Shown: positions 5,958 to 14,751, counted from the first letter of the stretch. The stretch is DNA of 20,745 bases from Candidatus Gastranaerophilales bacterium (GCA_900552525.1 UNSK01000037.1:1-20745), one strand, 5' to 3'. Numbers and translations: made by a program. Notes: generated by a model from the letters alone, not told the origin.

Positions 5958-7748
5958 ATGTGCGAACACGAACATCACCATGAAAACAGCTATGTTATCC
6001 CGAGAATTGCGGCAGCACTTATTTTATTTGCTTGCGGCTTCTGGTTTAAACCATTATTTCTTGTTTCTTATCTGCTTGCAGGCGGGGATGTTCTTTTTAA
6101 GGCACTTAGAAATATTATTAAGGGACAAATTTTTGATGAAAACTTCTTAATGGGGCTTGCTACAATTGGGGCTATTTGTATAAAGGAATATCCGGAAGCT
6201 GTTATGGTAATGATTTTATACCAGATAGGAGAATATTTTCAGCACAGAGCAGTTGAAAAATCGCGGCATTCAATTACAAAGCTTATGGATATCAGACCTG
6301 ATTATGCAAATCTTAACGGAGAAAAAGTTTCTCCAAAGAGCGTTAAAATCGGGGATATTATTGCAGTTAAAACTGGAGAAAAAATTCCGCTTGACGGTGT
6401 TGTAATAGAAGGAGAAGCCTCTGTTGACTGTTCTGCATTAACGGGTGAATCTGTTCCGGTAAGAGTTAAATCAGGAGATAATGTAATAAGCGGATGTATT
6501 AATCTTGACGGAGTATTACAAATCAAGGTTACAAAAGAATTTGGAGAATCGACCGTTTCCAGAATACTGGAACTTGTTGAGCATGCATCATCGAAAAAAG
6601 CAAAGGCGGAAAACTTTATTACAAAGTTTGCAAAATACTATACTCCTGCTGTTGTTGTTATGGCTGTTATAATTGCCTTTGTGCCTCCTCTTATAATGCA
6701 TACAGGGTTTACCGCATGGTTTCAGAGAGCGTTAACATTTCTTGTAATTTCATGCCCGTGTGCACTTGTAATTTCAGTTCCTCTAAGCTTTTTTGCAGGT
6801 ATCGGAGGAGCTTCAAAAGAAGGAATACTTATCAAAGGAAGCAGCTATATAGAAACTCTTTCAAAGCCATCTGTTGTTGTTTTTGACAAGACAGGAACTC
6901 TTACAAAAGGAGTTTTCAAAGTCACCGAAATAGTTTCTGAAAATCCGAATTTATTAAAATTTGCCGCATTTGCAGAAAGTGCGTCTTCACATCCTATTGC
7001 AGCTGCAATAAAAAAAGAATACGAAAAAGAAATTCCTCCGCAAAGCAACATAAGAGAGATTGCAGGCTGCGGCGTTGAAGCTGTGATTGACGGTAAAAAG
7101 ATTCTTGCCGGTAATGCAAGATTTGCCGGCACAAAACCGGTTAACAAAGACGGTACTGTTGTTTACGTATCTATTGACGGAGAATTTGCTGGTTATATTG
7201 TAATTTCTGATGAAATTAAAGAAGATGCTCCTTTTGCAGTTTCAGCCCTTAAGAAAATGGGCATTACTACAGAGATGTTAAGCGGCGACACGTACAAAAC
7301 GGCTGTTTCTGTACAGCAGACACTGAGTCTTGACAAAGTTTATGCAGAACTTTTACCGGAAGATAAGGTAAATAAGTTAGAAGAGCTAATTACAAATTCA
7401 AGCGGAAGTGTTATATTTGCAGGTGACGGCATTAATGATGCGCCGGTTTTGACCAGAGCCGATATAGGAATTGCAATGGGCGGCCTCGGTTCTGACGCGG
7501 CTATTGAAGCAGCAGATGTTGTAATAATGGATGATAAACCGTTCAAAGTTGTAACTGCAATAAAAATTTCTAAAAGAACAATGAATATTGTTAAAGAAAA
7601 CATTGCTTTTGCATTAGGCGTGAAAGTACTATTCTTAATCCTCGGCGGATTTGGATTTATCACAATGTGGGGAGCAGTATTTGCAGATGTAGGAGTAGCG
7701 CTTATTGCAATATTGAATGCACTTAGAGCAATTAAGAGGATAAAATGA
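5958..7748 (+). CDS. Zn/Cd/Pb-type P1B-ATPase exporter
   Basis: A 596-residue heavy-metal P-type ATPase of the ZntA/CadA (P1B-2) group. Motifs in order: TGES (162-165, actuator), CPC (266-268, transport site in the membrane), DKTGT (310-314, phosphorylated D310), SSHP (343-346), GDGIND (489-494) and D577 in ADVGVAL of the last helix, which is typical of Zn/Cd/Pb pumps. The usual N-terminal HMA metal-binding domain is absent and replaced by a short His/Cys cluster, CEHEHHHE (residues 2-9). I chose the ATG at 5958 because AAGAGG lies seven bases before it; the in-frame start at 5919 would fall within the operator. It is the first gene after the repressor-controlled promoter, and its stop overlaps the FeoAB start by four bases. 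The expected role is Zn(II) efflux from the cytoplasm. Confidence 0.93.
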   Translation: MCEHEHHHENSYVIPRIAAALILFACGFWFKPLFLVSYLLAGGDVLFKALRNIIKGQIFDENFLMGLATIGAICIKEYPEAVMVMILYQIGEYFQHRAVEKSRHSITKLMDIRPDYANLNGEKVSPKSVKIGDIIAVKTGEKIPLDGVVIEGEASVDCSALTGESVPVRVKSGDNVISGCINLDGVLQIKVTKEFGESTVSRILELVEHASSKKAKAENFITKFAKYYTPAVVVMAVIIAFVPPLIMHTGFTAWFQRALTFLVISCPCALVISVPLSFFAGIGGASKEGILIKGSSYIETLSKPSVVVFDKTGTLTKGVFKVTEIVSENPNLLKFAAFAESASSHPIAAAIKKEYEKEIPPQSNIREIAGCGVEAVIDGKKILAGNARFAGTKPVNKDGTVVYVSIDGEFAGYIVISDEIKEDAPFAVSALKKMGITTEMLSGDTYKTAVSVQQTLSLDKVYAELLPEDKVNKLEELITNSSGSVIFAGDGINDAPVLTRADIGIAMGGLGSDAAIEAADVVIMDDKPFKVVTAIKISKRTMNIVKENIAFALGVKVLFLILGGFGFITMWGAVFADVGVALIAILNALRAIKRIK

Positions 7749-10069
7749 TCGAAACCAGAACCAATCTTGACAGTTTAGAAGCAGGCAAAGAAGGATACAT
7801 AGTTTCAATTGAATGTGAAGATAAAGCATTAAGAAGTCATATTCTGAATATGGGACTTACCCCAGGAGTAGAAGTTAAACTCATCAAGACTGCCCCTATG
7901 GGCGATCCGCTTGAAATAAGAGTTAGAGGTTATGAACTTACAATCCGAAAATCCGAGGCTTCAAAAATTGTTATAGAAGACATTCACGAAGCTCATAACT
8001 GTCCGCGCAGAAACAAAGAGTTCAAAAAAATTGACCATTCAAGAAAGGGTGAACAAACAATACGTAAGAAAAATACACCCCCTAAAACAAAACTCCTCTT
8101 TGCACTTGCAGGCAATCAGAATTCAGGCAAAACAACTCTTTTCAACAAGCTTACCGGTTCTAACCAGCATGTAGGAAATTTTCCGGGAGTAACAGTAGAC
8201 AAAAAAGATGGAATTTTAAAAGGAAATCAAAATGTAACAATAACAGATCTTCCCGGGATTTATTCACTCTCTCCATACAGTAGTGAAGAAATTGTAACAA
8301 GAGATTTTATACTTCGCGAAAAACCGGATGGAATAATAAATATTGTTGATGCAGCAAATATTGAAAGAAACTTATTTTTGACAATGCAGCTTCTTGAACT
8401 GAATATACCTATGGTAATTGCTTTAAACATGATGGATGAAGTTGCAGAAAGCGGAGGAAGCATAGATATAAACGGTTTGGAAGCAGAGCTTGGAGTACCT
8501 GTAATCCCGATTTCTGCCGCAAAAAATCAGGGTATTGAAGAACTTATTGAACATGCTCTTAATGTTGCAAAATTCTGCGAATTACCTGAAAGAGTGGATT
8601 TTTGTGAAGAAGCAGTTCACAGATGTATTCACTCAATTATTCACTTAATAGAAGACCACGCAAATTCTGCAAGAATTCCTGTACGTTTTGCAGCAACAAA
8701 ACTTGCAGAAAAAGATGCAATAATTGTACAATCACTCGGACTTGACGAAAATGAAATAAAAACCTGTAATCATATCATTAAAGAATTAGAAGAAGAAACT
8801 GGTATGGACAGTGAAGAAGCACTTGCGGATATGCGTTTCAGTTTTATTGAAAAACTCTGCTCAGAATTTGTGTCTAAACCGGAAGAATCAATCGGTCATA
8901 AGCTTTCTGTCAATGCAGACAAAATCTTAACAGGGAAATATACTGCAATTCCTGCATTTCTATTTATTCTAGGTATAATATTTTACCTGACTTTCGGCCC
9001 TATCGGGAGTACACTTTCCAATATTATGAATGCCGGTATTGATAAGCTCACAAGTTTTACGGATTCTGCACTTACAGCTTACGGACTAAACCCTGTTGTA
9101 CACTCGCTGATAATTGATGGTATCTTTGCCGGAGTTGGAAGTGTTATGAGCTTTCTGCCTGTAATTGTTGTATTATTCTTTTTCCTGTCTATTCTGGAAG
9201 ACAGCGGTTACATGGCAAGAGTCGCTTTTGTTATGGATAAAATCTTAAGAAAAGCAGGTTTATCCGGAAGAAGCTTTGTACCTATGATAATAGGTTTTGG
9301 ATGTTCTGTACCTGCAATTATGGCCTCCAGAACTCTGCCGTCTGAACGCGATAGAAAAATGACAATCCTTCTTACCCCGTTTATGAGCTGTTCAGCAAAA
9401 TTACCTATTTACGCCCTTTTTACAGCAGCATTTTTTAAAGAAAATCAGGTTATTGTAATCCTATGTATGTATTTAATCGGGATGTTTATTGGTGTTATTA
9501 TGGCATTTATTCTAAAATATTTTGTGTTTAAGGGAGAGGCAGTACCTTTTGTAATGGAACTTCCTAACTATAGAATGCCTGATGCAGGCAATGTATACAG
9601 ACTTATTTACACAAAAGCAAAAGATTTTATAACACGCGCATTTACTATAATTTTCTGGGCAACAATTGTTATCTGGTTTTTGCAAACATTTGATATGCGG
9701 CTAAATCTTGTAACAAATTCTGCAGATAACCTGCTTGCAATGCTAGGAAGTTTATTAACACCTATATTCCAGCCGCTTGGACTTAATGATTGGAGAATTT
9801 CAACCGCATTTATCACAGGATTTATGGCCAAAGAAAGCGTTGTAAGCACACTTAGCGTGCTTGCGGGTAATATTTCAGAAATGTTCACACCGATTACAGC
9901 ATTTGTATTTATGGTTTTCTGCCTACTATATACACCGTGTGTTGCAGCGATTGCAACAGTTCGGCGTGAACTCGGGAGAAAATATGCTGTAATGGTTGTC
10001 CTTATGCAGTGTTCAATAGCCTGGCTAGCCGCATTTGCAATATATAGACTTGTAAACATTGTGTTTTAA
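7745..10069 (+). CDS. feoB: FeoA-FeoB fusion, ferrous iron transporter
   Basis: A 774-residue protein with an N-terminal FeoA (SH3-like) domain (about residues 5-80), a basic linker (81-115) and a full FeoB. The G domain has the P-loop GNQNSGKT (123-130), DLPG (168-171) and NMMD (228-231), followed by a helical domain and a C-terminal membrane part with two Gate regions. FeoB imports Fe(II), and FeoA stabilises or regulates it; fusion into one chain is known in several lineages. The ATG overlaps the TGA of the ATPase gene (ATGA), so the two are translationally coupled and presumably co-regulated by the SmtB-like protein. That is unusual, because iron uptake is normally under Fur or DtxR; no Fur box is visible at the promoter. 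Confidence 0.95.
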   Translation: MIETRTNLDSLEAGKEGYIVSIECEDKALRSHILNMGLTPGVEVKLIKTAPMGDPLEIRVRGYELTIRKSEASKIVIEDIHEAHNCPRRNKEFKKIDHSRKGEQTIRKKNTPPKTKLLFALAGNQNSGKTTLFNKLTGSNQHVGNFPGVTVDKKDGILKGNQNVTITDLPGIYSLSPYSSEEIVTRDFILREKPDGIINIVDAANIERNLFLTMQLLELNIPMVIALNMMDEVAESGGSIDINGLEAELGVPVIPISAAKNQGIEELIEHALNVAKFCELPERVDFCEEAVHRCIHSIIHLIEDHANSARIPVRFAATKLAEKDAIIVQSLGLDENEIKTCNHIIKELEEETGMDSEEALADMRFSFIEKLCSEFVSKPEESIGHKLSVNADKILTGKYTAIPAFLFILGIIFYLTFGPIGSTLSNIMNAGIDKLTSFTDSALTAYGLNPVVHSLIIDGIFAGVGSVMSFLPVIVVLFFFLSILEDSGYMARVAFVMDKILRKAGLSGRSFVPMIIGFGCSVPAIMASRTLPSERDRKMTILLTPFMSCSAKLPIYALFTAAFFKENQVIVILCMYLIGMFIGVIMAFILKYFVFKGEAVPFVMELPNYRMPDAGNVYRLIYTKAKDFITRAFTIIFWATIVIWFLQTFDMRLNLVTNSADNLLAMLGSLLTPIFQPLGLNDWRISTAFITGFMAKESVVSTLSVLAGNISEMFTPITAFVFMVFCLLYTPCVAAIATVRRELGRKYAVMVVLMQCSIAWLAAFAIYRLVNIVF

Positions 10070-10099
10070 TAGTACGCTTGTAAGAACTAAGGAGGAAAA

Positions 10100-10330
10100 A
10101 TGAAAGTTAATAAAATTATAAGTACAGGCATTGGAGAAATAACTAACCCATCCCCGAATGAATTAAGATATATATTGAATAACCATGTTTTAAGCAGCAG
10201 CAATAAGCTGGAAAGGTCTATCCTTGCGGATTCGATGGAACTAATGGAAAATGGAAACGGCAGACAAAGAAGTTATTCAATCCTGAAGACTGCTCAAGAT
10301 ATGTATAATTCTGTTATGAATCTTTTGTAA
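10100..10330 (+). CDS. Small protein of unknown function, end of metal operon
   Basis: A 76-residue soluble, helix-rich, polar product with no Cys and no membrane segment. It starts 30 bases after feoB with a strong ribosome-binding site (AAGGAGG, five bases before the ATG), so it is probably co-transcribed. Its position recalls FeoC, but the winged-helix and Cys features of FeoC are not visible, so I do not assign that name. The composition matches neighbouring genes. It ends 28 bases before the outer tRNA-Arg repeat, with no terminator of its own before the GC-rich cassette. Confidence 0.7.
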   Translation: MKVNKIISTGIGEITNPSPNELRYILNNHVLSSSNKLERSILADSMELMENGNGRQRSYSILKTAQDMYNSVMNLL

Positions 10331-10358
10331 CATATTATTCTCAGACTTCTTAACTATT

Positions 10359-10374
10359 TGCGCCTGGAGGGAGT
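10359..10374 (-). repeat. Outer copy of tRNA-Arg 3' end (att-like)
   Basis: Perfect 16-bp copy of the last part of the T arm, the acceptor 3' strand and the discriminator of tRNA-Arg. Identity ends abruptly on both sides. Confidence 0.75.
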
Positions 10375-10525
10375 GTCTTGCTCGTTCGCGCCTAACGGGT
10401 CTACGTCTGCCGCCAATAATATCACAGACATTTTGCCGGCAGAACTTCGCCCTCAGCTCACTCGCGCCGAACCCACTGACAAAGCTCTGCTTTGTATGGG
10501 TTCACCAATCTTCCATCACAAAATA

Positions 10526-10564
10526 TTAAAAACAAGGAGGGGCAAATGCCCTCCTTGTTTTTAA
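10526..10564. terminator. Strong bidirectional terminator after tRNA-Arg
   Basis: A perfect 16-bp stem (left arm TTAAAAACAAGGAGGG, loop GCAAATG) with A/T ends on both sides directly abuts the tRNA 3' end. It can stop the minus-strand tRNA transcript and any read-through from the feoB operon. Confidence 0.88.
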
Positions 10565-10640
10565 TGCGCCTGGAGGGAGTCGAACCCACGGCAGACAAGG
10601 TTTAGGAAACCTCCGCTCTATCCTACTGAGCTACAGACGC
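10565..10640 (-). tRNA. tRNA-Arg (CCT)
   Basis: The minus strand gives a 76-nt cloverleaf: acceptor GCGTCTG/CAGGCGC (one G-U), D arm GCTC/GAGC, anticodon stem GAGGT/ACCTT with loop TTCCTAA (anticodon CCT at 10604-10606), and TTCGACT in the T loop. The T stem GTGGG/CCCTC has a T-T mismatch at its second pair. CCA is not encoded. It reads the rare AGG codon. Confidence 0.9.
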
Positions 10641-10657
10641 TTACTTTTCACCCCTCT

Positions 10658-10686
10658 AGTATACATAAAGCATTTCACCTTGTAAA
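10658..10686 (-). promoter_or_regulatory. Promoter of tRNA-Arg
   Basis: On the minus strand TTTACA (10681-10686) and TATACT (10658-10663) are 17 bp apart. The -35 lies on the same base pairs as the -35 of the divergent glycosyltransferase promoter. Confidence 0.65.
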
Positions 10687-10708
10687 GCTTACTCAAAAAT
10701 GTTAAAAT
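10680..10708 (+). promoter_or_regulatory. Promoter of the CgeB-like glycosyltransferase gene
   Basis: TTGTAA (10680-10685) and TAAAAT (10703-10708) are 17 bp apart, with TGT directly before the -10. Only nine bases separate the -10 from the ATG and there is no Shine-Dalgarno, so the leader would be 0-4 nt. Confidence 0.6.
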
Positions 10709-10717
10709 AATACTAAG

Positions 10718-11656
10718 ATGAGAAAGAGAAAGATTTTAGCAATTCTTCCCGAAAGCATCGGGGGCAGGCTTACAATGAGCAGTATCATTGACGGCTTCAG
10801 GCAAAATGACTGCAATGTAATTGTCTATGATGAACTCTTTGATAAAAATCTTAAACAGACTCTTCGTCGAAAATTTGAATACATAGCAGGCTATGATTAC
10901 TCCGGTTTAAAGATTAAAGTCGATAATAACCTTGATGTGCCTTCTATAAACTATTTTTCTGATGATTTAAGAAGCAAAACATCCGGTCCTGAATGGGAAA
11001 AATATCTGCCTTTTCTTGAAGCAGATGACAACTACACTTTTTACTGGGATAAAATACTTACCGGATACGAAAACTTCAAAAACATAAACTATCTTCCTCA
11101 TTTTGTTAATTTCGATGTCTATCAGGATTTTGGCATTGAACCGGAATTTGATATTATGTTTGCGGGCAGACTTGATACTGATTACAGACTCAGTTTTTTT
11201 GAAGAATTAATTACCAAGCTCCCGCACCTTAATATTGCGTGGTACGCAATCGACAGACATTACCGTGACGCAAGGGAAAGAGCTCAATATCCGGAGCTTA
11301 TAGACCTTTGCTACAGAGGATTTATTGATAATGAACAGGATATGGCAAAAGCTATAAACAATTCTAAAATATTGTTTAACATAAACGCGCAGGGGATTTC
11401 TTCTCTCAACTACCGTACATTTCAGGCAGCAGCCTGCAAACGCTTAATGATTAGCGACTACAGAGAAGAACTTGCTTTATTTGAAGGTCACATGCCGTTC
11501 TACGAAGATTTTTCAGACTTAATTTTTAAGATTGAAAGCTATCTTGAGGATAAACAAGCTTACCAAAGAGTTACAGAAGAGTGCTGGCAGATTGCACATC
11601 AATCACACGATTCAAAAAAATGCACCAGATATATGCTTAAAACTGTTCGGGGATAA
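10718..11656 (+). CDS. CgeB-like GT-B glycosyltransferase
   Basis: A 312-residue protein with a two-domain GT-B outline. The N-terminal half (about 1-140) has Rossmann-like strands. The C-terminal half has FAGRLDTDYR (about 148-157), a central helix pair, and the segment SLNYRTFQAAACKRLMISDY (about 228-247) followed by a DLIFKIESYLED helix. That last part matches the CgeB/DUF3880-type glycosyltransferase C-terminus (family pattern: R-x-FE-x-AACG-x-LLTDY..EE...YL). It probably transfers a nucleotide-activated sugar to a surface glycan or protein; donor and acceptor cannot be read. Cytoplasmic, no membrane segment. It starts nearly leaderless and ends four bases from the stop of the convergent PAP2 gene. 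Confidence 0.75.
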   Translation: MRKRKILAILPESIGGRLTMSSIIDGFRQNDCNVIVYDELFDKNLKQTLRRKFEYIAGYDYSGLKIKVDNNLDVPSINYFSDDLRSKTSGPEWEKYLPFLEADDNYTFYWDKILTGYENFKNINYLPHFVNFDVYQDFGIEPEFDIMFAGRLDTDYRLSFFEELITKLPHLNIAWYAIDRHYRDARERAQYPELIDLCYRGFIDNEQDMAKAINNSKILFNINAQGISSLNYRTFQAAACKRLMISDYREELALFEGHMPFYEDFSDLIFKIESYLEDKQAYQRVTEECWQIAHQSHDSKKCTRYMLKTVRG

Positions 11657-11660
11657 ATTA

Positions 11661-12281
11661 TTATTTGCTCAGCGATTTAGACACAATAATATACAAGTTT
11701 ACCAGCATAAATCCTAGAAACATTCCTGCAATTACATCCACAGGGAAATGAACGCCTAACCAGAGTCTTGAAATTCCAACCATAAAAATCCATACCCCGA
11801 AAAGTGCTGTCAAAAAATATCTCCAAAAATCTGATTTTGCATAATGCAGAACCAGATATATTAGTATTCCATAAAAACACATTGTAGTAGAAGAATGGCC
11901 GGAAGGAAAACTAAAACCGGGATATACGCACGGTCTTTCTCTGCATACAAAATTTTTAATAAAATCAGTTATTACAAAACTTGCTTGAGTAAAAAATATC
12001 AGCAAAAAAGCTTTCATATATCTTTTTTCAGATACAAGAACGCTTCCGGCAGCGATTTGAGGCCAGAGCATATGATAATCTCTCCCGAAACTTGAAATAA
12101 ATTGCGGAATATAAGCAGGATAAGGCGATAGCGCAAGCCGGATTGAATGAAGAACATTTGCATCAAACTCACGCAAATTCGGCATATATAATACCAGAAC
12201 AGTAAGAACTACGAAAACTACTACTGAAATTATTACATAATTCCAGTTCAAAGCCATTCCATATTCCTGTTTACGGGCCAT
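11661..12281 (-). CDS. PAP2-family membrane phosphatase
   Basis: A 206-residue integral membrane protein with about six helices and the complete PAP2 signature: K109-x6-R116-P117 (KNFVCRERP), PSGH at 126-129, and S171-R172-x5-H178-x3-D182 (SRLWLGVHFPVD). Members dephosphorylate lipid phosphates such as undecaprenyl pyrophosphate or phosphatidic acid/phosphatidylglycerol phosphate at the outer face of the membrane. Its ATG abuts the stop of the gene upstream (TAAATG), and the ribosome-binding AAGGGTGG lies inside that gene's last codons, so translation is coupled. It is third in the ftsH operon. Undecaprenyl pyrophosphate recycling is a reasonable guess but not demonstrated. Confidence 0.9.
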   Translation of the reverse strand: MARKQEYGMALNWNYVIISVVVFVVLTVLVLYMPNLREFDANVLHSIRLALSPYPAYIPQFISSFGRDYHMLWPQIAAGSVLVSEKRYMKAFLLIFFTQASFVITDFIKNFVCRERPCVYPGFSFPSGHSSTTMCFYGILIYLVLHYAKSDFWRYFLTALFGVWIFMVGISRLWLGVHFPVDVIAGMFLGFMLVNLYIIVSKSLSK

Positions 12282-12782
12282 TTAAATACCACCCTTCAAT
12301 CTTGATACAATGACCAGAACTTTATTAAACAAATTCATCACCAGCGGAGTTATTTCACTAACACAAACCGCAAAAAAGAACAAAGCTGTTACAACAGCAA
12401 TAAGTTTCTGGATATCAGAGAACATAAAAATCTTATTACTGCGGAAATCATCAATTCCCTTATATTCATCAGTGAATGGTTTTACAGGAAGCTTCTCTTC
12501 TATTTTCTCCAGTACATTTGCATATTTGACCTTGATAAGCATATTGTAAGAATCAACATTCATCCACCAGAGTGCGCTCACTGAAACTCCCAGAAGCGCA
12601 AATACAAGTGTTGCGGAGATTTTGTTTAAGAAAATTACATTACCTGTGTAAATTAAAGCGACAATAAGCACAAATACAGAGGCCATGTAAAAACGGTTAG
12701 TCTTGAAATTTCTCTCAATAAAGTTTTCTTTCTGCTCTGAATACAATCTGTATTCGCTGAAAATAAGTTCATCTCTATCCAT
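12282..12782 (-). CDS. RipA-like small membrane protein
   Basis: A 166-residue protein with a charged amphipathic N-terminus (about residues 1-32), two adjacent membrane helices (about 33-53 and 56-74), a soluble stretch containing W-x2-N-x-DSY-x2-LIKVKYANVLEKIEEKLP, and a third hydrophobic helix near the C-terminus. This pattern (W..sY..ln..K..vi..lE..LP..pf) is that of the RipA-family octameric membrane proteins; I recognise the pattern but cannot verify it. I chose the ATG at 12782 over a GTG at 12797 because GGGAGAG lies 4-6 bases before it. It overlaps the ftsH stop by eight bases. The role of the family is poorly known. Confidence 0.7.
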   Translation of the reverse strand: MDRDELIFSEYRLYSEQKENFIERNFKTNRFYMASVFVLIVALIYTGNVIFLNKISATLVFALLGVSVSALWWMNVDSYNMLIKVKYANVLEKIEEKLPVKPFTDEYKGIDDFRSNKIFMFSDIQKLIAVVTALFFFAVCVSEITPLVMNLFNKVLVIVSRLKGGI

Positions 12783-14655
12783 TAAACTCTCCCTCACGCT
12801 TATTCTTTACTTCATTCATTAAATCTTCAAACTCCTTCTCATCCAGAGTTTCTTTCTCCAGAAGATTTTTAGCAATATGCTCAAGCATATCTCTATTTTC
12901 GCTCAGCAGCTGCATTGCATAATCATACTGTTTATCAACAATCTTCTTAACCTCTTTATCAATATCAGCAGCAATTTCCTCAGAGAAATCTCTTGTATTA
13001 CCGAAATTTCTACCCATAAATACATGTTCCTGATCTTTGCCGTAAGCAAGATTACCCATTTTTTCACTCATACCGTAAGTTGTAACCATACTTCTTGCAA
13101 GATTGGAAACTTTTTCCAAATCATTTGAAGCTCCTGTTGTCACATTGTCCTTACCGTAAATAAGCTCCTCTGCAACCCTTCCGCCTAAAATCATTGCGAT
13201 TCTGTCAAGAAGCTGATTTTTTCGCATAGTCAAATGGTCTTTTTCAGGAAGAGTAAGTGTAATTCCCAGTGCCATACCTCTCGGGATTATTGAAACTTTA
13301 TGAAGCGGGTCGCAGTTTTTAAGAAGTTTCGCAAGAAGAGCATGACCGACTTCATGATATGCAGTATTTTCTTTTTCTTCATCTGATATAATTCTGCTTT
13401 TCTTCTCAGGCCCGGCCATAACCTTATCAATTGCTTCTTCTAAATCAGGCATTTCAATTTCTGATTTATCATGTCTTGCAGCAAGAAGCGCAGCTTCATT
13501 CAGCAGGTTTTGCAAATCAGCGCCGGTAAAGCCCGGAGTACGCTTTGCAAGTGTTTTCAAATCAACTTCTTTAGAAAGCGGTTTATTCTTGGCATGAACA
13601 TTCAAAATCTGTTCTCTTCCAAGTACATCCGGTTTATTAATAACAATCTGTCTGTCAAATCTGCCCGGGCGTAATAACGCGTTATCAAGGATATCAGGCC
13701 TGTTTGTCGCAGCAAGGATTATTATATTAGTATTTTCATCAAATCCATCCATTTCAACAAGTAACTGGTTAAGTGTCTGCTCTCTTTCGTCATGACCGCC
13801 GCCTAAACCGGCTCCTCTCTGACGCCCTACAGCATCAATCTCATCAATAAATACAATACAAGGCTGGTGTTTTTTAGCCTGTTCAAACAAATCTCTTACA
13901 CGCGAAGCACCAACACCGACAAACATTTCTACGAAGTCAGAACCGCTTATTGAGAAGAACGGAACCCCTGCTTCACCTGCAACAGCTTTTGCCATCAAGG
14001 TTTTACCTGTACCGGGAGAACCTACTAAAAGTACACCTTTAGGTATTTTTGCACCTAGTTTAACATATTTATCTGAATGCTTAAGAAAATCTACAATTTC
14101 CTCAAGTTCTTTTCTTTCTTCATCGATACCCGCAACATCAGCAAATGTTGTCTTAACTTTGCTGTCCATAAGCATCTTGGCACGGCTTTTACCAAAAGAC
14201 ATTGCCTGAGCACCACCTGCCTGAATCGATTTTATAATAAGCATTATGAAACCTAAAACCAGCAGAATTGTTATTAAAGATGAACCCATGCCAAATGCGG
14301 AGTTCGATTCATTAGCTCTTTTGGCGCTGATTTCAACATCATTCTGCTCAAGTTTTGAAAGAACATCAGAATTTTCAGGGAGTACAACTTTGTACTGCAG
14401 TTTTGGCGGCCTTACTTCTCCGTATAAAGGATTAGAATTTGTTTTCTTAGCTTCAGGCTGTTTCACAGGCAGTGCAATAAGAGCATCTTTACCCATATCT
14501 ACGCTTTTAATTTCTTTATTTTCAACTTTTTGCAGAAAAGCAGTATATGACAGCTCTTCTGTGCTGGAAGTAGGTCCGGAAAACAGCATTGAAATAAATG
14601 CCAGAACCATAATTCCTAAAATTACGTACATCCCGATTGATTGATTTTTATTCAT
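12775..14655 (-). CDS. ftsH: FtsH, ATP-dependent zinc metalloprotease
   Basis: A 626-residue membrane-bound AAA+ protease. Two membrane helices (about 7-26 and 124-143) bracket a periplasmic loop of about 95 residues. The AAA module has Walker A GSPGTGKT (212-219), the pore motif FVG (245-247), Walker B DEID (271-274) and the second-region-of-homology arginines in RPGRFDR (329-335). The protease site is HEVGH (434-438). FtsH degrades misfolded and regulatory membrane and soluble proteins. GAGGGAGA lies a few bases before the ATG. It leads an operon with a RipA-like membrane protein and a PAP2 phosphatase. Length and all motifs are normal, so it is intact. Confidence 0.97.
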   Translation of the reverse strand: MNKNQSIGMYVILGIMVLAFISMLFSGPTSSTEELSYTAFLQKVENKEIKSVDMGKDALIALPVKQPEAKKTNSNPLYGEVRPPKLQYKVVLPENSDVLSKLEQNDVEISAKRANESNSAFGMGSSLITILLVLGFIMLIIKSIQAGGAQAMSFGKSRAKMLMDSKVKTTFADVAGIDEERKELEEIVDFLKHSDKYVKLGAKIPKGVLLVGSPGTGKTLMAKAVAGEAGVPFFSISGSDFVEMFVGVGASRVRDLFEQAKKHQPCIVFIDEIDAVGRQRGAGLGGGHDEREQTLNQLLVEMDGFDENTNIIILAATNRPDILDNALLRPGRFDRQIVINKPDVLGREQILNVHAKNKPLSKEVDLKTLAKRTPGFTGADLQNLLNEAALLAARHDKSEIEMPDLEEAIDKVMAGPEKKSRIISDEEKENTAYHEVGHALLAKLLKNCDPLHKVSIIPRGMALGITLTLPEKDHLTMRKNQLLDRIAMILGGRVAEELIYGKDNVTTGASNDLEKVSNLARSMVTTYGMSEKMGNLAYGKDQEHVFMGRNFGNTRDFSEEIAADIDKEVKKIVDKQYDYAMQLLSENRDMLEHIAKNLLEKETLDEKEFEDLMNEVKNKREGEFNG

Positions 14656-14681
14656 AGTTCTCCCTCTTAAGTTGCTATTTC

Positions 14682-14690
14682 ATTATAACA
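14682..14690 (-). promoter_or_regulatory. Extended -10 promoter of ftsH
   Basis: On the minus strand TGTTATAAT is a consensus -10 with TGn extension; TTGTAA lies 19 bp upstream, slightly too far. The predicted leader is about 20 nt and contains the ribosome-binding site. Confidence 0.55.
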
Positions 14691-14724
14691 TAAATGTAAC
14701 ATTTTCTTACAATTTTACGCAATT

Positions 14725-14751
14725 TTTACAAGTTTGAAGACTTTATATAAT
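14725..14751 (+). promoter_or_regulatory. Possible promoter of the interrupted glucosaminidase gene
   Basis: TATAAT (14746-14751) is consensus and is followed by AAGGA seven bases before the ATG at 14765. TTTACA lies 15 bp upstream, a short spacing, so the -35 is uncertain. Confidence 0.4.

Larger units (their letters stand above)
10359..10580. other. GC-rich ~200-bp cassette bounded by copies of the tRNA-Arg 3' end
   Basis: The 16 bases TGCGCCTGGAGGGAGT occur at 10359-10374 and again at 10565-10580, where they are the 3' end of tRNA-Arg, giving a period of 206. Between them are a GC-rich stretch unlike the flanking DNA, a hairpin (10469-10503, stem arms GAACCCA and CAAAGC with their complements) and, next to the tRNA, a strong terminator. 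A 68-codon open frame across it (10358-10564) has no ribosome-binding site or recognisable product and is probably not real. The layout resembles an element integrated at a tRNA 3' end, but no recombinase is present. See also 19482-19707. Confidence 0.55.

Noticed and set aside
10100..10330. FeoC identity for the small gene after feoB
   Set aside because: No Cys cluster or winged-helix pattern could be seen; position alone is not enough.
10358..10564. 68-codon open frame in the tRNA-Arg cassette
   Set aside because: It begins in the tRNA repeat, ends in the terminator, has no ribosome-binding site and no recognisable protein features; GC-rich DNA leaves frames open by chance.
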